Part shown: piece by piece, positions 33,411 through 44,892 of the stretch | Layout: the number at the start of each line of letters is the position of its first letter | Numbering within the stretch: the first letter of the stretch is position 1 | NCBI RefSeq assembly: GCF_024362695.1 | Contig: NW_026063279.1 | Location: forward strand, 1-64,000 | Reading direction: 5' to 3' | Source: Pectinophora gossypiella | Taxonomy: Eukaryota; Arthropoda; Insecta; Lepidoptera; Gelechiidae | Length of the DNA: 64,000 nt | Program-made: the position numbers and the translations under genes | Notes under the pieces: model-generated | The model's input: the letters and a program-made list of their open reading frames with translations, nothing else | Told to the model about the DNA's origin: nothing | Database searches by the model: none

Positions 33411-33858
33411 GCTGGAGCTGGAGTCATCTACCATCACCGAAATAAAACGGGTAGGCGGAGAAAAATCCAGCGTCAACGACAAGCGCGCGGCCCGCCCGCG
33501 CTCTGTTATTGTCACGCTGGCTACCCGCGATGCCCGCGACAAATGGCTGTCGAAGAAAAAAGTCCGGCTCACCAATAATGACATCTATTGCAATGGAGAT
33601 AAGAACTACATTTATATAAATGAAGACATACCGAAACAAATGAAACAACTTCTGTGGGCTGCGAAAAATGAATTAAAACAGCACTATAAATATATTTGGG
33701 TGCAGGATGGAAAAATATTAATTCGCCGCGAGGACCCGAACGATAAAAAAATACACGCCATTCGAACTGCTGAAGACATAACACGATACAAGGGCGAGTC
33801 TTCCCAACGTGGGTCTAAGATTCCCCCGCCAACCAGCAGGGACCACCTAGTTCCGTGA
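33394..33858 (+). CDS. Non-LTR ORF1, C-terminal domain after frame break
   Basis: Continues ORF1 in another frame. Features are ARPRSVIVTLATRDARDKWL (an RRM-like strand-helix), then NEDIPKQMKQLLWAAKNELK and YIWVQDGKILIRR, resembling the FP25/transposase-22-like C-terminal domain found in insect ORF1 proteins. The family name is an inference from this pattern. It ends at TGA 33856-33858, 50 bp before ORF2. Confidence 0.7.
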   Translation: MLIKFELELESSTITEIKRVGGEKSSVNDKRAARPRSVIVTLATRDARDKWLSKKKVRLTNNDIYCNGDKNYIYINEDIPKQMKQLLWAAKNELKQHYKYIWVQDGKILIRREDPNDKKIHAIRTAEDITRYKGESSQRGSKIPPPTSRDHLVP

Positions 33859-33904
33859 GGGCTAACATTATCTACCTAAACTACTATTTATAAGTACTTA
33901 CATA

Positions 33905-34249
33905 ATGTTTCTAACAGCAACATTCGATGACCAACTATCAACGATACAACCTGATATACAATATAAAAGGTACACAAATCTAGAGACATGGTCTAGTGAT
34001 ATTCAAAATGCACAACACAAGCTGAATATTATCCACTTAAACATCAGTTCTTTACGTAAACACTTTAATGAACTCTTAGTACTAATGCACGACTGCCAAC
34101 AGAGTATTGATATTATTATCTTAACTGAGATAAATATTCAAGAGAGTGAGTTACCCTTATTTAAACTAGAGGGATATGACACATATATTAATACGAGAGA
34201 AACACGGAGAGGAGGAGGAATACTTATTTATGTACAAAAAAAAATATAA
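33905..34249 (+). CDS. Non-LTR ORF2, endonuclease N-terminal part
   Basis: Begins ATG 33905. It shows the AP-endonuclease opening motifs LNIIHLNISSLRKHF (Asn) and IIILTEINI (Glu), then RRGGGILIYVQKK. It stops at TAA 34247-34249 just after a run of nine A residues (34238-34246), where the next frame carries on; a length change in that homopolymer is the likely break. Confidence 0.8.
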   Translation: MFLTATFDDQLSTIQPDIQYKRYTNLETWSSDIQNAQHKLNIIHLNISSLRKHFNELLVLMHDCQQSIDIIILTEINIQESELPLFKLEGYDTYINTRETRRGGGILIYVQKKI

Positions 34250-36890
34250 CTTTGAAGCGAAAAATTCGAACGCGAACACATTTGAAGCTATACATGGCCT
34301 GCTAATGAGGGATGGATGGCACACCATACATATAATGGCTATATATAGACCGCCTAGGACGAATAAACATAGTTTCGTCGAGGACTTGCGGCAGCTGCTC
34401 AGGAACATACCTGCGGAGTGTGATATTATAGTTATAGGCGACGTGAACATTCACATACACGGCGATACACTAGGAAGTGCAGCAACCAGCTACAAGAATA
34501 ATATGTGTGAAATGGGTCTACAGTGTGCGATAACAGATATTACGCGCGAAGTTGTGTTTCGTGGTAATGTTGTGCGGTCGTGCCTCGATCATGTGTGGGT
34601 TCGAACTCGGGCAGGCGCCTCGTCGTATGTGTTGGCGTGTAATATATCGGATCATTGTCTCATAGGCTTGCAACTCACGTATGAGACTATTAGTGCTTCG
34701 CGGAGTAGTAATAGTAATAATCGTATAGTAATCAATGACAGGTTGGTACAACAAAAATTGATGGATTACCCCTGGCAGGAGTTATTGAAATGTAAGTGTC
34801 CTATTGAATTGTACAATAAATTGTGTGAAGTTTTTGGCAATATTTATGAAAATTCTATAATAACATATTACAATTATCGTAAAAAAAGAGTAACCAAACC
34901 TTGGATAAATAATGAATTGAAAGCTATGATCTCATGTCGGGATAGATTATTTCGGAAGTGGAAAAATAAGCCAAAGGATATGAATAGACGATTAGAATAT
35001 ACAAAACATAGAAACAAAACGAACAAATGCATAAATATTGCCAAAAATAATTATAGGCGATCAGAAATATTGAAGTGTAGTAAAAATATTAAGAGGATAT
35101 GGGCAAAATTAAATGAATGGACGGGAAAAAGAAAACTAAGTGTAGACGACACAATAAAAAAATACTTAGGAAAAACAGATTCATTGATAAATGTTTGTAA
35201 TAATTTTTCTACTATTTTTACGAAAGAAGTTATAGATATTAAACATGACTGCAGTACAAAGTTTTTACATAGATCTGAGTATGTGAAGGAGTGTGACTTG
35301 TCTATGAGATATAAAAAGGCAAGTCCTCTATGTATTGAAAAGATTATAAATAAATTAAGTTGCGATAAATCTCCTGGATTTGACAAAATTCGCGTACGCG
35401 ATATTAAGTCAATAATAAATAAAATAAGTCCTGTTATTGCTTTGTTTGTAAACCTATGTGTAATAAAAGGAGTATATCCCCAGCATCTAAAAACAGCACT
35501 AATTAGGCCTATATACAAGCAGGGTTCACATAGTGATTATACTAACTATAGGCCGATTGCCATATTATCAGTTATTAATAAAATAGTTGAAAAATACGTC
35601 ATCGGGCAGATAAGCAACTTTCTAGAAAAATACAATGTATTGAATAATGCCCAACACGGCTTCAGGCGGGGCCGCAGTACGGCGACGGCGCTGGCACAGT
35701 TTGCGGACGCCGTTAACGGTAGTCTGGGTGAAAGGGAGCAGGTGGTGGTGGTCTACATAGACTTCAAAAAAGCTTTTGACACTTTGGGCCACCACCAACT
35801 GCTTCAAGCTATGGGTGAGTGTGGTATTCGGGGCCCTGTGAACAGGTGGCTCAGTGCCTACATGACAGAGCGTACCATGCAGACTGCCGTCGATGGTGTG
35901 ATAGGTGATAGTGCCGACATCACATGCGGCGTCCCGACCGGCTCCGTCTTTGGACCAGTTGGCTATATTATGCATGTAAATAGCATGTGTAATGTTGTCA
36001 AAAACTGTCAAATATATATGTACGCGGATGATACATGCTTACTATATTCTGACAAGGACCTGAAAGTTATAGAAAAACATGTACAAGAGGACCTAAACAA
36101 TATCATAAAATGGGCCCATGATAATGGTATTATTATTAATATAAAAAAGACTAAATGTATGCATATATACTCACCATATAATAAATCAATAAGTAACATG
36201 CCTTACATAGTGGGGCACGATTATAATTGTATGCATAACAACTATACCTCGTGTACTTGTGGGGGAATTGAGGTGGTGGCTGAATACAAATACCTAGGAC
36301 TAACTATTAACACTTTTTTCACATGGAAAAAACATGTAGACATTGTATGTGATAAACTGAGATCAGTACTTGTAAAATTTCGGCACCTCAAATTCTTCAC
36401 AAGCCGAGCCGTGTTGTATACTGTTTATTATGCATTAGTAGACTCAATTATTTCTTACGGTCTGAACTGTTATGGACGCACTTTTAAGACTTATTTAGAT
36501 AAAATTAAACTATTACAAATTAGATTTATGAAAATTTTAGTAGATAAAAGTACTAAGAATGCCTGTCGATCGAACTATGATAAACTTTTTTTAGAATGTA
36601 AACTGCTCCCGGTCCGTGAGAAAGTATTGCTGTCGATTGCTATGGAACTATATGATAGCAATAATTTTAAAAATCCTAGGCCCCAATCGCAGTCGAACAG
36701 GCGCGATGTGCGGATGTTTGTTCCTAAGACGAATAATTATTACGGACAGAGAACCAGTAAATATTTAGTACCATCTGTATATAACGGATTACCTTCGACC
36801 GTAGTAACTGGAAACTTTTCTAAAGTTGTTTTTAGACAAAAATGTAAAGCTTTTTACTTGAATGAATTGGTATCAGCAATTTTGGATTAA
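34250..36890 (+). CDS. Non-LTR ORF2, endonuclease C-terminal part and reverse transcriptase
   Basis: Same frame is open from 34176, but homology starts after the A-run near 34246. The endonuclease is completed by MAIYRPPR, IVIGDVNIHI, SCLDHVWV and NISDHCLIG. The reverse transcriptase has YRPIAILSVINKIVEKYV, QHGFRRGRST, VVYIDFKKAFDT, CGVPTGSVFGP and the catalytic YADD (nt 36021-36032). The position after YADD reads TCLLY. The C-terminal part (KYLGLTINTFFTWKKHV and on) fits CR1/Jockey. It ends at TAA 36888-36890. QG of the canonical VPQG box is replaced by TG. Confidence 0.85.
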
Positions 36891-37107
36891 AATATTGAAC
36901 CCGAATTGTTAACGTAATCGTAAACTTAGCATCTACTTCTGAACCTACCTAATGTTAAAGTAATATAACTATTAAAATAAAATGTGGAAAAAAGAAAAAT
37001 GGAGTGACCTATCTGCCAACAAACTGCTGTGCAGTTTGGCGGACGGTACCGATGTACACACCTACATTTTTTGAAATAAATATTTAAAATTTAATTTTTT
37101 TTTTTAA
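36891..37107 (+). other. 3' UTR of the non-LTR element
   Basis: Contains ctgccaacaaactgctgtgc and tttggcggac, then aaataaatatttaaaattt and a T run before the satellite resumes. The AATAAA near 37075 is the only polyadenylation signal. No A-tail is present. Confidence 0.6.
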
Positions 37108-37535
37108 GTTTTTACCCACGAGACATTTTCTGGGAAAACAATATTTTGTATGGCGGCCATCTTGTTTTTCCGCCATTTTGATTTTTTTTCACCCACAATA
37201 GAATTTGACCAACATTTAATAAGGTTTTGTGAAAAAAGAATCGTTCCAGGTGCGATAGTTTCGCCAGACTGTTGGGTGTCTCCCTGATGCGGAGCAGTTT
37301 TCCAAGATCTGGAAGTTTTCCCATACTCACCGGGAGGTCCCGATCACACCCCCCATACATCATTTTTACCCCCCGAAGCTCCTTCTGGGAGAACAACCCT
37401 GTCAGTGAGTCAGTCAGTCAGTCAATAGGTACATGGGTTTGTAGCTATATATGTCGTGGCCAGATCATAGAATTGACCATTTCATGAAATGATCAATTCT
37501 ATGATATGGCCACGATATATATAATATAATAATAA
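37108..37535 (-). mobile_element. Helitron module 6, right part
   Basis: Completes the monomer cut at 32801, then one further monomer, (agtc)n and ggtttgtagctatat. Its tail is interrupted by the 63-bp palindrome and ends in ataatataataata before module 7. Confidence 0.7.
37453..37515. mobile_element. 63-bp palindromic foldback element
   Basis: gtcgtggccagatcatagaa on the left and ttctatgatatggccacga on the right pair across a centre of atttcatgaaat; the whole element is two inverted arms with virtually no loop. TATAT flanks it on both sides (37448-37452 and 37516-37520). Its arms equal the ends of the 1.18-kb element at 50231-51408, so it is a minimal member of that family. Confidence 0.8.
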
Positions 37536-39865
37536 CTAGATTTCGCGTGGTTCTTGTTTTCCCGCCATTTTTTTACCGCGATAGAATTTGACCAAGACTA
37601 AAATAGGTCTCGTGAAATCAAAAAAGTTCTAGGTGCTATAGTTTTCCCAGGCCGTAGGGTGCCGCGCTGATGCGGAGCAGTTTTCCAAGATGACGTTCCG
37701 ATCACACCCCTATACATATTTTTTGACCTTGAGGAATTTTCTACAAAAACAGAATTTTGAATGGCGGCCATCTTGTTTTTCCGCCATTTTGTTTTTTTTT
37801 TTCACCGGCGATAAAATTTGACGAAGATTTAAATAGTTTTTGTGAAAACAAAAAAGGTCCAGATGCGATAGTTTCGCCAGGCCGTAGGGTGCCGCCATGA
37901 TGCGGAGCAGCTTTTAAAGATCGAGAAGTATTTCCATACTCCACAAGACGTTCCGATTACAACCCTATACACAGTTATTTTCCGCGAGACATTTTCTAGA
38001 AAAACATTTTTTTGTATGGCGGCCATCTTGTTTTTCCGCCATTTTGATATTTTTTCACCGTTGATGGAATTTGACCAAGATTTAAATAGATTTTGTGAAA
38101 GAAAAATTGGTTTAGGTACGATAGCTATGCCAGGCCATAGGGTGCCGCCCTGATGCGGAGCAGCTGTCCAAGATCGAGAAGTATATACATACTCATCAAG
38201 ACGTTCCGATTATATCCCCATACATAATTTTTACCACCGAGACATTTTATGAAAAAAAGAAAATTTTGTATGGCGACCATCTTGTTTTTCCGCCATTTTG
38301 ATTTTTTTTCACTCACGATAGAATTTGACTAAGATAAAAAAATGTTTTTCTAGAAAATGTCTCGGAGGTCAAAATGATGTATGGGAGTGTAATCGGAACG
38401 TCTTGTCGAGTACGGAAAATGATCTCAATCTTCGAAACCGGCTCCGCATCAGGGAGACAACCTACGGCCTGGCAAAACTATAGCACCTAGAACTTTTTGG
38501 TTTTCACAAGACATATTTAAACCTTGGTCAAATTCAATTGGCAGTGAAAAAAATCAAAATGGCGGAAAAACAAGATGGCCGCCATACAAAATTTTCGTTT
38601 TTCTCGAAAATGCCTCGGGGTGAATGTGATGTAAGAAGGATGAGATCAAAATGTCATATTGAGTATGGAAATACTTCCTGACCTTCAAAAACTGCTCCGC
38701 ATCAGGGCGGCACCCTACGGCCTGGGAAAACTATCGCACCTGGAACGATTCTTTTTTCACCAAACCTAATAAAATCTTGGTCAAATTTTATCGCCGGTAA
38801 AAAAAAAAACAAAATGGCCGCCATACAAATTTTTGTTTTTCCAGAAAATGTCTCGCGTGTAAAAATTATGTATAGGGGTGTGATCAGAACGTCATCTTGG
38901 AAAACTGCTCCGCATCAGGGCGGCACCCTATGGCCTGGCAAAACTATCGTACCTAAACCAATTTTTCTTTCACAAAATCTATTTAAATCTTGGTCAAATT
39001 CTATTGTGGGTGAAAAAAATCCAAAATGGCGGAAAAACAAGATGGCCGCCATACAAAATTTTGTTTTTTCAGAAAATGTCTCGGTGGTAAAAATTATGTA
39101 TGGGGGTGTGATCGTAACGTCATGTCGAGTATAAAAGTATGTCTGGGTTTTCGATAGCTGCTCCGCATCAGGAAGACACCCTACGGCCTGGCGAAACTAC
39201 AGCACATGGAACTTTTCTATTTTCTTGAAACCTATTTAAATTTTGGTCAAATTTTATTGCTGGTGAAAAAAAATCAAAATGGCGAAAAAACAAGATGGCC
39301 GCCATACAAAATTTTCGTTTTTCCCGAAAATGCCTCGGGGTGAATATGATGTAAGAGGGATGAGATCAAAATGTCATATTGAGTACGGAAATACTTTCCG
39401 ACCTTCAAAAACTGCTCCGCATCAGGGCGGCACCCTACGGCCTGGGAAAACTATCGCTCCTGGAACGATTCTTTTTTCACCAAACCTTCTTAAATCTTTG
39501 TCAAATTCTATCGTGTGTGAAAAAAAAAACAAAATGGCGGAAAAACAAGATGGCCGCCATACAAAATTTTGTTTTTTCAAAAAATGTCTCGGGGGTAAAA
39601 AGTCTAAATGGGGGTGTGATCTGGACCTCTCGGAGAGTATGGGAAAACTTCCAGATTTTGGAAAACTGCTCCGCATCAGGGAGACACCCTACGGCCTGGC
39701 TAACCTATCGCACATGGAACTTTTTTGTTTTCACTAAATCTATTTAAATCTTGGTCAAATTCTATCGTGGGTGAAAAAAAATTAAAATGGCGGAAATTCA
39801 AGATGGCCGCCATACAAATTTTTGTTTTTCTAGAAAATGTCTCGGGGGTAAAAACTGTAAATAAA
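37536..39865 (-). mobile_element. Helitron module 7, rearranged
   Basis: Starts ctagatttcgcgtggttctt, but the stem gctcgcagcaagctgc of other modules is missing. Monomers are in normal orientation to about 38340, then in reversed orientation to about 39858. It lacks the (agtc)n tail; the reversed part is joined directly to module 8. Confidence 0.65.
38341..39858 (+). repeat. Inverted segment of the 254-bp array
   Basis: Here the plus strand reads caagatggccgccatacaaa and ccctacggcctgg, the reverse complement of the surrounding monomers. About five monomers are affected. Both borders of the segment carry gtttttctagaaaatgtctc, at about 38345 and 39822, which could have served as recombination sites. 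Confidence 0.85.
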
Positions 39866-41934
39866 CTAGATGTCGCGTGGTTCGCTCGCAGCAAGCTGCT
39901 CGCGTGTCCTGTATTAATTCGAAGCTTTGTATGGCGGCCATCTTGTCTTTTTTTTTGGGCGATAGAATTTGACCAAAACTTAAATAGGTCTCGTGAAATC
40001 ATAAAAGTTCTAGGTGCTATAGTTTTGCCAGGCCGTAGGGTGTCTCCCTGATGCGGAGCAGTTTTCCAAGATGACGTTCCGATCACACCCCTATGCATAA
40101 TTTTTACCTCTGAGACATTTTCTGGAAAAACAAAAATTTGTATGGCGGCCATTTTGTTTTTTTTTCACCGGCGATAAAATTTGACCAAGATTTAAATAGG
40201 TCTCGTGAAATCAAAAAAATCTAGGTGCTATAGTTTTGCGAGGCCCTGGGGTGTCTCCCTGATGCGGAGCAGTTTTCCAAGATGACGTTCCGATCACACC
40301 CCTATACATCATTTTTACACCCGAGACATTTTCTGGAAAAACAAAAATTTATATGGCGGCCATCTTGTTTTTCTGCCATTTTGTTTTTTTTTTACCGGCG
40401 ATAAAATTTGACCAAAATTTAAATAGGTTTCGTGAAAATAAAAAAGTTCCAGGTGCGATAGTTTTGCCAGGCCGTTGGGTAGGGTGTCTTCCTGATGCGG
40501 AGCAGTTTTCAAGATTGAGCATTATTGAAATACTCAACATGACGATCCGATCACATCCCTATACATAATTTTTACCCCGAGGCATTGTCAGGAAAAACGA
40601 AAAATTTGTAAGGCGGCCATCTTGTTTTCCGCCATTTTGTTTTTTTTTCACCGGCGATAAAATTTTACCAAGATTTTAATAGGTTTGGTGGAAAAAAAAT
40701 GTTCCAGGTGCCATAGTTTCGCCAGGCCTTAGGGTGTCTCCCTGATGCGGAGTAGTTTTCGAAAACCTAGAAGTATACCCGTACTCTACATGTCGTTCCA
40801 ATCAAAACCCTCATACATATTTTTTATCCCCGAGGCTTTTAATGGAAAAAACAAAATTTTGTATGGCGGCCATCTTGCTTTTCCGCCATTTTGATTTTTT
40901 TACCGGCGATAAAATTTGACTAAGATTTAAATAGGTTTCGTGAAAACAAAAAAGTTCCAGGTGCGATAATTTCGCCAGGCCTTAGGGTGTCTCCCTGATG
41001 CGGAGCAGATTTCAAAAATCGAGAAGTACTTTCATACTCAGCATGATATTCCGATTACACTTCTATACATTGTTTTTACCTCTAAGACATTTTTCTAAAA
41101 AAACAAAATTTTGTATGGCGGCCATCTTGTTTTTCAGCCATTTTGATTTTTTTATATCGGCGATAGAATTTGACCAAGATTTAAATATGTTTCGTAAAAA
41201 CAAAAAAGTTCCAGGTGCGACAGTGTAGCCAGGCCGTAGGGTGCCGCCCTGATGCGGAGCAGTTTTCGAAGATCGAGCAGTATTTTCATACTCGACATGA
41301 CGTTCCGATCACACCCCAATACATCATTTTCACCCCCGAGGCATTTTCTGCCAAATCATAATTTTTGTATGGCGGCCTTCTTGTTTTTCCGCCATTTTGT
41401 TTTTTTTTCACCCACGATAGAATTTGACTAAGATTTAAATAGGTTTTTTAAAAAAGTATCGTTCTAGGTGCTACAGTTTTTGCCAGGCCGTAGGGTGTCT
41501 CCCTGATGCGGAGCAGATTTGAAGAAAAAGAAGTATCTCCATACTCAACAAGAAGTTTCAATTACACCTTCATACATAGTTTTTATTCCCGAGACATTTT
41601 TTGGAAAAACTAAACTTTGTGTGGCGGCCATCTTGTTTTTCCGCCATTTTGATTTTTTTTCACCCACAATAGAATTTGACCAAGATTTAAATAGGTTTTG
41701 CGAAAAAAAAATTGATCCAGGTATAATAGTTGCGCCAGACCGTAGGGTGTCTCCCTGATGCGGAGCAGTTTTCCAAGATCTGGAAGTTTTCCCATACTCA
41801 TCGGGTGGTCCAGATCTTACCCCCCATACATCATTTTCACCCCCCGACGCTCCTTCTGGGAGAACAACCCTGTCAGTGAGTCAGTCAGTCAGTGAGTCAG
41901 TCAGTCAGTGTGGGTTTGCAGCTATATGTAGCTA
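39866..41934 (-). mobile_element. Helitron module 8
   Basis: Complete module with seven or eight monomers, the longest uninterrupted one in the right block. Left edge ctagatgtcgcgtggttcgc, right edge (agtc)n then gggtttgcagctatatgtag. One monomer has lost its middle at 40160-40260. Confidence 0.7.
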
Positions 41935-42416
41935 CTAGATGTCGCGTGGTTCGCTCGCAGCAAGCTGCTCGCGTGTCCTGTATTAGTTCGAAGCTTTGTA
42001 TGGCGGTTTCTTGTTTTTCCGCCATTTTTTTACCGCGATAGAATTTGACCAAGACTTAAATAGGTCTCGTGAAATCAAAAAAGTTCTACGTGCTATAGTT
42101 TTGCCAGGCCATAGGGTGTCTCCCTGATGCGGAGCAGTTTTCCAAGATGACGTTCCGATCACACCCCTATGCATAATTTTTACCTCTGAGACATTTTCTG
42201 GAAAAACAAAATTTTGTATGGCGGCCATCTTGTTTTTCGGCCATTTTGTTTTTTTTTTTTTCACCGGCGATAAAATTTGACCAAGACTCAGATAATTCCC
42301 GTGAAAATCAAAAAGTTCCAGGTGCGATAATTTTCCCAGGCCGTAGGGTGCCGCCCTGATGCGGAGCAGTTTTCGAAGGTCGGGAAGTATTTCCATACTC
42401 AACATGACGTTTTGAT
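41935..42416 (-). mobile_element. Helitron module 9, truncated
   Basis: Begins at ctagatgtcgcgtggttcgc and carries about two monomers. It stops inside a monomer at atgacgttttgatc, where unrelated sequence begins; the (agtc)n side is lost. Confidence 0.7.
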
Positions 42417-42981
42417 CGAGTTTGCGACTTGGGTCCGAAATTTAAAAATTCGAATAATATGTCACCGAAAGTTTACAACAGCTAAAAACGTTACAAGGAA
42501 ATGTCAAAGCTACGAATAATTCTACAACGAATGTTTGCGATTACGAATCATGTATCAACGAATGCACGGCATACCGAAAATCCTCACACCTAACCAACGC
42601 GGCCACGAATAATAATAACAATTTATTTCAGTCTAAGGACCATATTTTTGTGTTAGTTACAAATTGCCTAACAACTTTTCTTTATTATTAAAAAAATACT
42701 GGTCTGGACCTCATATGTACAATGTATTAAATTTCATTATAGTGTACTTAACAACTAATTAACGTCTCAAAGACTAATAATAATTTTGCTATGAAACACT
42801 TTTGTAGTTTTTGCCTGATTATTTTAAACAACAATGTCAATTTTAGATGAGTGAATTGTCGTTTTGGCAGTAATCGTTTTAGTAGGCGTTTACGTCAAAT
42901 TCCTTAATCCAATTAGAGGGTAATTGCACACAAAACATTTTTTGCACACAAATTTGTCTCAGCTTTTTGCGATTTGTGAAG
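42417..42981. other. Spacer upstream of the MULE relic
   Basis: The stretch has several cgaat words and, at about 42600-42680, aataacaatttatttcagtc then taaggaccat, resembling the 3' end of a lepidopteran LINE in reverse. No terminal inverted repeat for the transposase downstream could be identified. Confidence 0.4.
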
Positions 42982-43139
42982 ATGTCTGAACTAAAATTAC
43001 TGATTTCAAAAAAGAATAAGCAACAACTGTTGATTCAAGGATATTTGTATACCCTGGATAAACCTTTAGGTGACAAACGATACTGGCAATGTGTAGAAAA
43101 GAAACAAAATATAAGTGTGGTGCGCGCGTAATTACTAAG
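42982..43139 (+). pseudogene. FLYWCH zinc-finger exon of a MULE
   Basis: From ATG 42982 the frame gives KKNKQQLLIQGYLY then RYWQC, the opening of a FLYWCH zinc finger. The second cysteine box (KCGARVITK) is readable only in another frame, so a one-base indel lies in the A-rich run at about 43097-43112. The sequence then meets a good donor, aag|gttagt. FLYWCH fingers are the usual DNA-binding partner of MULE transposases in insects. Confidence 0.65.
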
Positions 43140-43583
43140 GTTAGTAACAATTTATAGATGAATGATGTTTCTTACTAATTCGCATAAGAAAGACACCAGT
43201 GTTCACGACTCTCAAGTTCAAGTTTTGTCGTAATGAACATATAGTTTTTGCACTTAGTATTATAATTACTTACAACTTACGTACTTGCACCAATGGGTTA
43301 TTATCTCTAACTTAGTGCAGTTTTCACTAACACAGTTGGCTCGACCTTTATAGATAGCGATACGGCTCACCACCTATCACGTTGGTCTAAAGCTCGGTGA
43401 GGTGTAGGTACTTAGTTCATCTTGCAGTGGATGTACCTCTGACTACCCCAATTGGGTTATAGTCATGAGCTTATGTTATCTTATTACAATTATTTTATTT
43501 TCAATGCTACGATTTATATACAGTTACGGTTAATATGAGCGCATCAAGTATCAGGTCGTATTGAACAAAATAAATGTTTGCAG
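43140..43583 (+). other. Probable intron of the MULE relic
   Basis: Bounded by gttagt at 43140 and tttgcag at 43577-43583. A repeat fragment lies inside. The intron splits the FLYWCH domain: the last His pair (EHSHSPEPE) is encoded at about 43626-43652 in exon 2. Confidence 0.55.
43345..43480 (+). repeat. Lepidopteran non-LTR 3'-end repeat
   Basis: Contains ccacctatcacgttggtcta, aagctcggtgaggtg, gtggatgtacctctgactac and gggttatagtcatgagctta, a repeat I recognise as common in Lepidoptera. It sits within the predicted MULE intron. Confidence 0.65.
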
Positions 43584-44892
43584 GAAATTTGTAACGGAGT
43601 TGAATAACTTATTAAAATTAATAATGAACACAGTCACAGCCCTGAGCCAGAAATTAAAGACGACTTGGAGTTAAGGGATAGATTAAAGAATCCGACATTA
43701 GATTAAAAAAGCCATCAATAGTCTTGACGCCCCATCTCAGGTAATACAAGCGTCCATTCAAGATATACCTACAGGAAGTGCACCATACATACCCAGCACA
43801 AACGCAATGAGAATGGTGGTTCATTGGGCACGTATACGAGCACTTCCAAAAAGCCCTAAAAAGCTAGAAAATCTGGTCATTCCGGAGAAATATGATGACT
43901 TTTTGTTAGCTCACTACACCTGTGAAAAAGATTGTATATTACTGTTTGGTTCATCAGAAAATCTTAAGCTTCTCCACCAGTCACCCTTTTGGATTACTGA
44001 TGGAACATTTCTTACCTGTCCAAGTGAATTTTATCAAATTTACACAGTACACGGAATGATAGGGGAAGGAATAACACAAAAGGTTGTACCCTTAGTGTTT
44101 GGCCTTGTACGCGACAAGAGCGAGAGAACTTACTGCTTGTATTTTGAACTTTTGAAATCTCGAGCAAATACCTTTGGCATAGATTTACAACCAAAAATTG
44201 TAATCACCGATTTTGAAAGGGCCAGTATAAACGCTGTGAAACAAGTTTTCCCGCATTGTGAACATAGGTGCTGCTATTTCCATTTAACCCAATGCATTTG
44301 GAAACACATTCAGTCGGCTGGGCTATCCAAAACATACGGAGAATCAACAGACTTTTCTCACAAAATGCGACATCTGGCGGCGTTAGCCTTTTTAAAGCCA
44401 GAACATATTCCCAAGGCATTTGAAGTACTCCAGAAGAAGGTTTTGCCAGAGGAAGCAGCAGCAGTTACAGACTGGTTTTCCAAATACTATGTCAACGGAA
44501 CTTACAAAAAAATGGTGGTTCAAAACACGCTGAAAACCAAATTCCAAAAAATTCCACCGCTGTTTCCGCCGGAAATTTGGTCTGTCCATGACTCTATTGG
44601 GTCTTGTGTCCCTATTACGCAAAATGAAATAGAGTCATGGCACCATCGGTGGAACGGTTTGCTAGGCAGAAAGAAATGGAATTTGTTTAAAACCATCGAA
44701 GAATTTTCAAAAGAGCAGAAAAATACAGAATTCATTGTGGAAAAGCTTCGTTCGCAGAGCCAACAAACTAAAAGAGCGAAAAATAAGGAAATAAGAGAGC
44801 AGAAGATTAAAGAACATCTGAAGAAAATAAATGACATGGACATAATTACGTTTTTAAATGTCCAGGCATACTTATGCTATTTCAAAAAATAA
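43584..44892 (+). pseudogene. MULE transposase, catalytic domain largely open
   Basis: A 361-residue frame runs 43807-44892 and is open upstream to about 43706. The MULE catalytic triad is visible: WITDGTF (Asp65), IVITDFERA (Asp135) and NEIESWHHRW (Glu276), with the CCYFHLTQ box between the second Asp and the Glu. The FLYWCH tail at 43626-43652 is in a different frame, so there is a second indel near 43650-43705. The C-terminus is lysine-rich. The transposase domain itself has no stop, which fits either a young relic or, less likely, a domesticated gene. No TIRs were found. Confidence 0.75.

Larger units (their letters stand above)
32802..37107 (+). mobile_element. CR1/Jockey-like non-LTR element
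   Basis: A 4.3-kb element with a GC-richer 5' UTR (gtctgcgcgtgcgctccccg), ORF1 with a PHD-type zinc finger, ORF2 with AP endonuclease and reverse transcriptase, and a short 3' UTR with AATAAA before a T-rich end. It splits one 254-bp monomer: cccatacacag on the left and gtttttaccc on the right, which read on in other monomers as one string. At most one base is duplicated. Both ORFs have one frame break, so this copy is probably inactive but young. Confidence 0.85.
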
